Under the pieces are notes generated by a model. It did not search any database, was not told the DNA's origin, and saw only the letters and a list, made by a program, of their open reading frames with translations. Below are positions 1-4,599 of a DNA stretch of 5,742 nucleotides, in pieces. Every line of letters begins with the position of its first letter. Position 1 is the stretch's first letter. This DNA comes from Pseudomonadota bacterium (GTDB lineage: Bacteria > Pseudomonadota > Alphaproteobacteria > HIMB59 > GCA-002718135), in NCBI GenBank assembly GCA_027625355.1, contig JAQBWI010000075.1, positions 1 through 5,742 on the forward strand. Reading direction: 5' to 3'. The translations under genes were made by a program, and so were the position numbers.

Positions 1-123
1 ATCTTGATTAGATAATTTAATAAAATTTTTATCTAGATTGGAAATCCATGGAAATTTATCTGATAACTTGAGTTTAGGGTAATTATTTATTTTATTTTCT
101 TTTTTTTTAAAAAAGTTAATCAT
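1..123 (-). CDS. Start of an unidentified protein (partial, runs off window)
   Basis: An open frame begins at the ATG at 123-121 and continues without a stop to base 1, giving 41 residues. The protein starts MINFFKKKENKINNYPKLKL and goes on through a K/D/N-rich segment with PWISNLDKNF near residues 25-34. Two features support the start. The ATG overlaps the TGA of the preceding frame (120-122) as ATGA. A GAAGGA Shine-Dalgarno sequence also lies 5 nt upstream, at 129-134. The gene is therefore very likely translated together with the LuxE-like gene before it. I see no signal peptide, membrane segment or known motif in the visible part. In known lux systems the partner of LuxE is the acyl-CoA reductase LuxC, but nothing visible here proves or excludes that. 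The function is unknown. Confidence 0.72.
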   Translation of the reverse strand, partial: MINFFKKKENKINNYPKLKLSDKFPWISNLDKNFIKLSNQD

Positions 124-464
124 CCACATCCTTCACGGATTTTAAAACCTTCACTTTGCTCTGCCCTTCTTGAATACACAAAACCATTTTGAGATATATT
201 TCTCTTTCCTAACGCAGTATCAATACTATCTATATCTTTAGTAGCTATAACAAAATCTCCAGGGATAATTGCTTCAACATAATCTAAGGTCATTAAATTT
301 ACATAAAATAATAAATATTCTTCACCTTCTTTTGGATTTTCAACAGGCGTTAAATCAAAAGGTGATTTTAATAATGCAGTATAAGTAAGAGGGTGTGGAA
401 ATTTAATCCAAGGATCATTAGAATGAGGGTTAGTTGGAACGCCTATAAAAACATTTAAAGACTC
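120..464 (-). pseudogene. C-terminal part of the LuxE-like acyl-protein synthetase, in the -1 frame
   Basis: This open frame ends at TGA (120-122) and encodes 114 residues that continue the 455-1453 gene in the -1 frame. It has no credible start of its own: upstream it stays open only to a stop at 507-509, and the first Met lies well inside. Joined after Lys330 of the upstream part it gives LGLKESLNVFIGVPTNP, which restores the GxxE adenylation motif. It then gives HSNDPWIKFPHP, a segment matching the 'PPW...Dp.tl' region of the LuxE family, and a segment with YVEAIIPGDFVIAT that fits the conserved T/GD loop. The end SRRAESQEGFKIREGCG resembles the family's terminal 'GR...RGCS' motif and has a penultimate Cys. 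LuxE of luminous bacteria is acylated on a Cys close to its C-terminus, so this Cys (443 of 444 in the joined product) may be the acyl acceptor. The frame also leads straight into the ATGA overlap with the next gene. It is most likely one gene with the 455-1453 part, split by a one-base deletion or a sequence error. Confidence 0.68.
129..134 (-). promoter_or_regulatory. Ribosome binding site of the gene starting at 123
   Basis: The minus strand reads GAAGGA followed by 5 nt (TGTGG) and ATG. This is one of only two strong Shine-Dalgarno matches in the window. It lies inside the last codons of the preceding gene and decides the start at 123. Confidence 0.65.
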
Positions 465-1453
465 TTTAAGCCAAGCATATCTATAACTGGTGCTGGAGGA
501 GCATTTTTATTATTTCCTGCAAGAATAAAGTCTCCTGTGTTTTTTACTATTTGATCAAGTGAAGTGATAGTTGCTGGGAGCCTTTTTAAACCACCCCCAA
601 TCATTAAAACACCATTATCTCCCAAATATACTGGAGGGGCTGAAAGTGCTAATTTCATCATTAATTTTTTAATACCTTTAGGTTCCATAAACATTTTATA
701 AAGACCAACTCCGCTTGCAATAAAATATTTAGTAGAGCTCTTGTCTTTAAAAAAAGATTTCATTTGCTTAATATCAGGTCCTAATCGTTGCCAAATAGTT
801 GAATCTGCTGGACCGCTATTAACCTTAGCTCCAAATCTTACTCCTAGTCCTCTATCTCTTAAAAAATCTGACCCAATTGCAGCAAAAGCTAAAAAATTAG
901 TCATTTCTGGAGCCATATGAAATAACGTCTCTCCTTCATCAACAGTTTTCCCAATTGACCAATCAATTAAATTACCATTTGTTAAACGTGAAAGAGATAA
1001 TGAAATATTTGAACGAAAAACATTAACAGGACCATTGGTGCCAACTGTGGTTCCACTAGAGATAAAACTCATTCCTTCCTCTTTATTAATGTCTTGATGA
1101 ATTAATCTTTGTTGCTGACCATCAGCCCGTAAATCGTCTGAATGAACTCGAAGTTTAATTAAATCTATTAAATTTAAATTATCTTTAAGGTTGCCATTTT
1201 GGTTTTTAGCAATACCCCTATTAAAAAATAATTTCTTATAAAAATCATTTTTATCATTTCTTATAAAAAATTCTAGATAAGGATAAAGTAATGATTTTTG
1301 TAAATTTTTAGTCTCTTCTCTAGAATTATTTACTATATTTTTTTCAGTTAAAGTTTTTTTTAACATCTGAAAATACTCATCATTGTAAAGTGTTGATGAT
1401 GACTCATTCAAGTTAGTTGGTATGCCATTACCATTAAAAGGTTTATTACTCAT
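455..1453 (-). CDS. LuxE-like acyl-protein synthetase (adenylate-forming), N-terminal part before a frameshift
   Basis: The 332-residue frame resembles the LuxE acyl-protein synthetase / PaaK-like branch of adenylate-forming enzymes. These activate a carboxylic acid with ATP to an acyl-adenylate and pass the acyl group to a thiol. The phosphate-binding loop is visible as FISSGTTVGTNGPVNVFRS (residues 130-148), and a glycine motif VLMIGGGLK sits at 282-290, where LuxE proteins carry GGGWK. Residues 323-330 (VIDMLGLK) begin the GxxE motif. After this the frame gives only two more residues, Ser-Leu, and stops, while the rest of the domain continues in the -1 frame at 120-464. The joined protein would be 444 residues, longer than the roughly 370 of luminous-bacterial LuxE because of an extra N-terminal stretch of about 50 residues. 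The start ATG lacks a clear Shine-Dalgarno sequence and follows a 54-nt gap after the Nudix gene. No signal peptide or membrane helix is seen, so the protein is cytoplasmic. The family call is moderately sure; the substrate is unknown. Confidence 0.65.
   Translation of the reverse strand: MSNKPFNGNGIPTNLNESSSTLYNDEYFQMLKKTLTEKNIVNNSREETKNLQKSLLYPYLEFFIRNDKNDFYKKLFFNRGIAKNQNGNLKDNLNLIDLIKLRVHSDDLRADGQQQRLIHQDINKEEGMSFISSGTTVGTNGPVNVFRSNISLSLSRLTNGNLIDWSIGKTVDEGETLFHMAPEMTNFLAFAAIGSDFLRDRGLGVRFGAKVNSGPADSTIWQRLGPDIKQMKSFFKDKSSTKYFIASGVGLYKMFMEPKGIKKLMMKLALSAPPVYLGDNGVLMIGGGLKRLPATITSLDQIVKNTGDFILAGNNKNAPPAPVIDMLGLKSL
462..470 (-). other. Frameshift site in the LuxE-like gene
   Basis: On the minus strand the upstream frame reads GGC TTA AAG AGT CTT TAA, while the downstream homologous frame is read as CTT AAA GAG TCT. 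One extra A in the AAA run at 465-467 would give TTA AAA GAG and join the two parts as GLKES. A -1 ribosomal slip on C TTA AAG would give the same protein. However, the P-site tRNA-Leu would pair poorly with CTT after slipping, so a base deletion or sequencing error is the simpler explanation. Confidence 0.6.
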
Positions 1454-1507
1454 TTTAAAAAATTTAGTTAATATATATTTAATAAAAAGGGAATAATTTT
1501 ATTTGTA
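1454..1507 (-). promoter_or_regulatory. AT-only gap before the LuxE-like gene, possible promoter
   Basis: This 54-nt gap between the Nudix stop and the LuxE-like start is the longest non-coding stretch inside the gene series. On the minus strand it contains TTAAATATATATTAACT, in which TATATT could serve as a -10 element. No convincing -35, Shine-Dalgarno sequence or GC stem is visible. In DNA this AT-rich such a match is weak evidence. Confidence 0.2.
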
Positions 1508-1882
1508 TTAATCTAAATAGTTAATAATTTTAGAGTCTCCTGGTACCATTTTAAATTTATTCAAATTATTTTTTTGAAGCCATTTCATATCTTCATGTTC
1601 CGATAGGATTATTTTTTCATTGAGTGATTCACATAAATAATAATGTACATTTACATCTATCTTCTCATCTTTATGTTTTTCAGAAGCTATATGATTTAAA
1701 ATTCTAATACTAATGGCAAGTTCTTCTTTAATTTCTCTTTTGAGAGCATTTTCAAATGTTTCTTGATTATCTACTTTCCCGCCTGGAAATTCCCAATGAT
1801 ATGCAAAATGTTTTTGTCTATTTCGTTGGGCAATAAAATAATAGTTATTTCTTTTTATTACAGCTGCAACAACATCAATCAT
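1508..1882 (-). CDS. MutT-like Nudix hydrolase
   Basis: This is a 124-residue Nudix enzyme, the usual length of the small MutT group (about 125-135). These hydrolyse oxidised or non-canonical nucleoside triphosphates such as 8-oxo-dGTP to the monophosphate and pyrophosphate in the cytoplasm. The full Nudix box GX5EX7REUXEE is present: Gly35, Glu41, Arg49-Glu50, Ile51 and Glu53-Glu54, with Leu55-Ala56 in place of the usual final hydrophobic-Gly. It is preceded by HWEFPGGK (29-36), the typical MutT arrangement. The N-terminal strand MIDVVAAVIKRNNYYFIAQR also fits MutT. The C-terminus has EHEDMKWLQKNNL (95-107), matching the 'E..d..W...eeL' motif of the family. The start codon shares one base with the stop of the preceding gene (TAATG) and has no Shine-Dalgarno sequence, so it is probably translated by coupling. 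Cleansing of 8-oxo-dGTP is inferred from the family; hydrolysis of another nucleotide cannot be excluded. Confidence 0.85.
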   Translation of the reverse strand: MIDVVAAVIKRNNYYFIAQRNRQKHFAYHWEFPGGKVDNQETFENALKREIKEELAISIRILNHIASEKHKDEKIDVNVHYYLCESLNEKIILSEHEDMKWLQKNNLNKFKMVPGDSKIINYLD

Positions 1883-2661
1883 TATATGGTGAGTTGATAG
1901 TTAAACAATTTACCAAAACCTGATATTTGATCTTCTACCCCTGCTCTTCTTAAACAACTCCACATTTGTGCTTGGTTACTTGTAATAACTGGTTTTCCTG
2001 TTTTCTGTTCTATTTGATCGATAACTTCTGTAGATCTGATACCTCCGCAACTTAAAAATATGGCATCTGCTGATTCTTCATTTATTTCCTCAGCAAATTT
2101 TACCCAGTAATCTGGCGTTACAGTACCAAACTCTATACCTTTAGTTAAATTTAAACCTTGAATATTTAAAACAGAAAAACCCTTATTATTTAAAAATTCT
2201 GCTTCTTTAGTGTTAATCTCATCTAAATATGGAGTGCCAACAACTAAATTTTTTACTTTAAGCTCTCTTAAAGCATCTACTACTCCCGAAACTAATGTCA
2301 TTGGGATTGCATATGGAGCTCCTTTTTTAATTTCTTCTTTGATTTTGTCTTCACCAATAACTATAGATCCTGATGTGCAACTATAACTTATTACATCTGG
2401 TTTAGTATCTGGCTGTATTCTTGATGCTGCATCTGCCATAAACTCAATATGTTTTGATAAAGTTTCATTAGTTGTGTGATCATCAGTTTTTAATCTTGTA
2501 ATATGTATGGCAACATCTTTTGGTGCTATGTCATAAAAATCACTTTCAGCAGCAAGATCTGTAGACATTAATATAAAACCTAATCTAGCTCTTGAGTGTC
2601 TACCTTTATCAAATGAAGGTTTTCTAACCTTTGAAATTATAACTTGCCCAGTCTTAAACAT
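1882..2661 (-). CDS. Asp/Glu racemase superfamily enzyme, maleate isomerase / arylmalonate decarboxylase (EutA-like) family
   Basis: This 259-residue cytoplasmic protein has the two-lobed architecture of the maleate cis-trans isomerase / arylmalonate decarboxylase group. Both active-site cysteines are visible in their family contexts: SYSCTSGSIVIG (Cys95) and FLSCGGIRSTEVID (Cys205). Other family motifs are RLGFILMSTDLAAESDF (26-42), TPYLDEIN (143-150) and TSNQAQMW (227-234). Arylmalonate decarboxylase keeps only the second Cys, so having both favours a cofactor-free isomerase or racemase. The STD...E.DF pattern near the N-terminus resembles EutA-type proteins of ectoine breakdown. None of the other ectoine genes is in the window, so the substrate remains open. 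A GAAGA lies only 4 nt before the start and is a weak ribosome site. The stop overlaps the Nudix start by one base. The gene follows the permease after 41 nt and may be read from the same transcript or from its own promoter. Confidence 0.8.
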   Translation of the reverse strand: MFKTGQVIISKVRKPSFDKGRHSRARLGFILMSTDLAAESDFYDIAPKDVAIHITRLKTDDHTTNETLSKHIEFMADAASRIQPDTKPDVISYSCTSGSIVIGEDKIKEEIKKGAPYAIPMTLVSGVVDALRELKVKNLVVGTPYLDEINTKEAEFLNNKGFSVLNIQGLNLTKGIEFGTVTPDYWVKFAEEINEESADAIFLSCGGIRSTEVIDQIEQKTGKPVITSNQAQMWSCLRRAGVEDQISGFGKLFNYQLTI

Positions 2662-2683
2662 TTAATCTTCATATTTATTGGAA

Positions 2684-2697
2684 AAAAAATATTTTTT
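2684..2697. repeat. 14-bp perfect AT palindrome in the permease-racemase gap
   Basis: AAAAAATATTTTTT is its own reverse complement and lies in the 41-nt gap 2662-2702. With no G or C in the stem and no loop it is a poor intrinsic terminator. It may be chance in AT-rich DNA, or an AT element near a promoter for the racemase gene. Confidence 0.3.
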
Positions 2698-2725
2698 ATA
2701 GCTTATTCGTATCGAAGAGCATCAA
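2695..2725 (-). promoter_or_regulatory. Weak candidate promoter for the racemase-Nudix genes
   Basis: On the minus strand TTGATG (2720-2725) is followed after 19 nt by TATAAA (2695-2700), about 34 nt before the racemase ATG. The -35 matches 4 of 6 consensus bases and the spacer is longer than the preferred 17. The -35 lies inside the end of the permease gene. The site is speculative. Confidence 0.18.
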
Positions 2726-3929
2726 TTGGATTAAGACTTGCTGCTTTTCTTGCAGGATAAAAACCAAAAATTACTCCTATAGAGGAAGAGAAAACAAAAG
2801 ATAAAACCAAAGACATATAATCAAGGCTCATTTTCCAATTAAAGTACTCACTAACTCCAAAAATTACCCCTAAACCAAGAGCAATACCAAGACATCCTCC
2901 AATTAATGATATCATTAAAGATTCAATTAGAAATTGAAGAAGAACATCTCTTTTCTTTGCTCCTACAGACATACATACACCTATCTCTTTAGTACGCTCA
3001 GTAACTGTTACTAACATAATATTCATAATACCTATACCACCTACTATAAGTGATATACCTGCAACTGTAGCAAGAAGGATAGACATAACTCTAGAAGACT
3101 CTTGTCTTGCATTAAGAAATTGAGCATAATTTCTAATAACAAAATCAGGATTACCATTAGCAGAGATTTTGTGAAGTTTACGCATTACGGTATCTATGTC
3201 TGCTTCAGTTTTAAAGAGCAAATCCGATGAGGAAACATTAATTGTCATTTGCCTAATTTGATCACCAGGAAATTTTTTAGCAACTAATCGTTGTTTGGCA
3301 GTTTTTAATGGAACTATAATTGTATCATCTAAATCTGCCCATGCAGTTCCACCTTTTGCATCTAGTAAACCTATAACGGTAAATGGGACTTTATTAATTC
3401 TAATTACTTCATCTATTGGGTTATCTTCTCCAAATAAATTTTTTTGAACAGTTTTTCCTATAATCGCAACTCTTGAACCACTAACTAATTCATCTTCTAA
3501 AAATTCTCTACCTAATTCAAATTTCCAGTTACTAATATTAAATTGTTCGTTTGTAGTACCTGTTACACTCGTTAACCAGTTATTGCCATTAGCAATAACT
3601 TGAGAACTTAAGCTAACATTTGGAGCAATAGCGCTAATTGCAGGAATTTCACTTTTAAGTGCCTCCATATCCTTGAGTGTAAGACTATTAACAGAATTGT
3701 TACCCATTGAAACACCTCTGTTATTTGAGCTTTGAGCTCTAAGAATTAAATTATTTGAACCAAATCTTTCAATTTGTTGCTCAACTTCTAATCTTGCTCC
3801 ATTTCCTATAGAAATCATTGTGATAACTGAACTTACACCAATTATAATACCAAGAGATGTTAAAACACTTCTAAGAATATTAGATCTTAAACTTTTTTGC
3901 GAAAGATAAATTAGATCAGTTAGGGACAT
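2703..3929 (-). CDS. MacB/FtsX-type ABC transporter permease
   Basis: This 408-residue inner-membrane permease corresponds to the membrane half of MacB and to YknZ of Bacillus. It has the four-helix MacB layout. TM1 is at about 20-42 (SVLTSLGIIIGVSSVITMIS). A periplasmic MacB_PCD domain of about 235 residues follows (45-280). TM2 is at about 281-309, TM3 at about 330-360 and TM4 at about 371-393. Family hallmarks are the cytoplasmic loop TERTKEIGVCMSVGAKKRDV (310-329), which couples to the ATPase, and the C-terminal PARKAASLNPIDALRYE (392-408). In MacAB systems these proteins do not pass substrate through the membrane. They drive export from the periplasm through an adaptor and an outer-membrane channel by mechanotransmission. 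Substrates include macrolides, peptides and siderophores, and none is indicated here. The start at 3929 overlaps the ATPase end by 14 nt and is supported by AGAGGA 8 nt upstream. In E. coli the ATPase and permease are fused; here they are separate genes. Confidence 0.93.
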   Translation of the reverse strand: MSLTDLIYLSQKSLRSNILRSVLTSLGIIIGVSSVITMISIGNGARLEVEQQIERFGSNNLILRAQSSNNRGVSMGNNSVNSLTLKDMEALKSEIPAISAIAPNVSLSSQVIANGNNWLTSVTGTTNEQFNISNWKFELGREFLEDELVSGSRVAIIGKTVQKNLFGEDNPIDEVIRINKVPFTVIGLLDAKGGTAWADLDDTIIVPLKTAKQRLVAKKFPGDQIRQMTINVSSSDLLFKTEADIDTVMRKLHKISANGNPDFVIRNYAQFLNARQESSRVMSILLATVAGISLIVGGIGIMNIMLVTVTERTKEIGVCMSVGAKKRDVLLQFLIESLMISLIGGCLGIALGLGVIFGVSEYFNWKMSLDYMSLVLSFVFSSSIGVIFGFYPARKAASLNPIDALRYE

Positions 3930-4599
3930 TTTTTATATCCTCTAAAATTTTACCATCTTTCATTTTAATGATGCGTGATCCATAATTTGCAATATCGTCT
4001 TCATGAGTAACCAATACAATTGTAATGCCACTTTTATTTAAATCATTTAAAATTTTCATAATTTCTAAACTAGTAGTACTATCAAGAGCTCCTGTAGGTT
4101 CATCTGCAAGAATTAATTTAGGAGTACCAGCAATAGCTCGTGCAATTGAAACTCTTTGCTGCTGCCCTCCAGATAATTGATTTGGTCTGTGATGTGTTCT
4201 GTCTTTTAAGCCTACATTTTCTAGAGCTTTTAATGCGAGTTCTACTCTTTCTTTTTTACTTTTACCTGAATAAAGAAGTGGCAATATGACATTCTCTAAA
4301 GCATTTAATCTTGGCAATAGATTAAAATTTTGAAAAATAAAACCAATGTCTTTATTTCTTAATTCAGCGAGCTTATTTGAGCTATAATTAGATATGTTAT
4401 TATCTCTAAAAAAATAATCACCATGTGAAGGAACATCTAAACAACCAATAATATTCATGAGTGTAGATTTTCCAGAGCCAGATGATCCCATTATAGAAAC
4501 AAACTCACCTTCATTGATGGAAACATCAACATTATTTAAAGCTAAGAGCTTGTTGTCACCCATTACGTATTCTTTAGAAATAGATGTTATGTTAATCAT
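3916..4599 (-). CDS. MacB/LolD-type ABC transporter ATP-binding protein
   Basis: This 227-residue ABC ATPase powers the permease encoded next to it. All catalytic motifs are intact: Walker A GSSGSGKST (38-46), Q-loop Gln90 in FIFQNFNLLP, signature LSGGQQQR (142-149), Walker B LILADEP with catalytic Glu167, D-loop ALDS (171-174) and H-loop His199 in LVTHE. The order and wording (MNIIGCLD after Walker A, ADEPTGALDS) are those of the LolD/MacB/YknY subfamily, which pairs with FtsX-like permeases. The length is normal for a stand-alone subunit. The ATG follows directly after the adaptor's TAA with no gap and no Shine-Dalgarno sequence, so translation is probably coupled to the adaptor. The end overlaps the permease start by 14 nt. 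LolD for lipoprotein release is an alternative label, but the linked periplasmic adaptor argues for a MacAB-type exporter. Confidence 0.95.
   Translation of the reverse strand: MINITSISKEYVMGDNKLLALNNVDVSINEGEFVSIMGSSGSGKSTLMNIIGCLDVPSHGDYFFRDNNISNYSSNKLAELRNKDIGFIFQNFNLLPRLNALENVILPLLYSGKSKKERVELALKALENVGLKDRTHHRPNQLSGGQQQRVSIARAIAGTPKLILADEPTGALDSTTSLEIMKILNDLNKSGITIVLVTHEDDIANYGSRIIKMKDGKILEDIKNVPN
3938..3943 (-). promoter_or_regulatory. Ribosome binding site of the permease gene
   Basis: The minus strand reads AGAGGA, then 8 nt, then the ATG at 3929-3927. It lies inside the last codons of the ATPase gene and fixes the permease start within the 14-nt overlap. Confidence 0.65.

Noticed and set aside
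85..114. Long A/T homopolymer runs as a promoter or regulatory tract
   Set aside because: They are explained by the Lys/Phe/Asn codons (FFKKKENKINN) of the gene starting at 123, which is supported by its overlap and ribosome site.
187..211. Other minus-strand frame over 116-208 giving a short K/V-rich peptide
   Set aside because: It is closed by a stop at 209-211, has no ribosome site, and lies opposite the -1 frame that carries the family-like LuxE sequence.
462..470. Programmed -1 ribosomal frameshifting on C TTA AAG
   Set aside because: It is not kept as the main explanation. The heptamer does not fit X XXY YYZ at the first triplet, and I saw no clear GC-rich stem-loop or strong internal Shine-Dalgarno sequence next to it. 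It remains possible and is left as an alternative.
2682..2700. Intrinsic terminator after the permease gene
   Set aside because: The inverted repeat is made only of A and T, with no loop and no GC stem, and homopolymer runs of this kind are common throughout this AT-rich DNA.
3916..4599. LolD of the lipoprotein-release system LolCDE
   Set aside because: The motifs fit the same subfamily, but the gene is sandwiched between a periplasmic HlyD/MacA-type adaptor and a single MacB-type permease, which LolCDE does not use.
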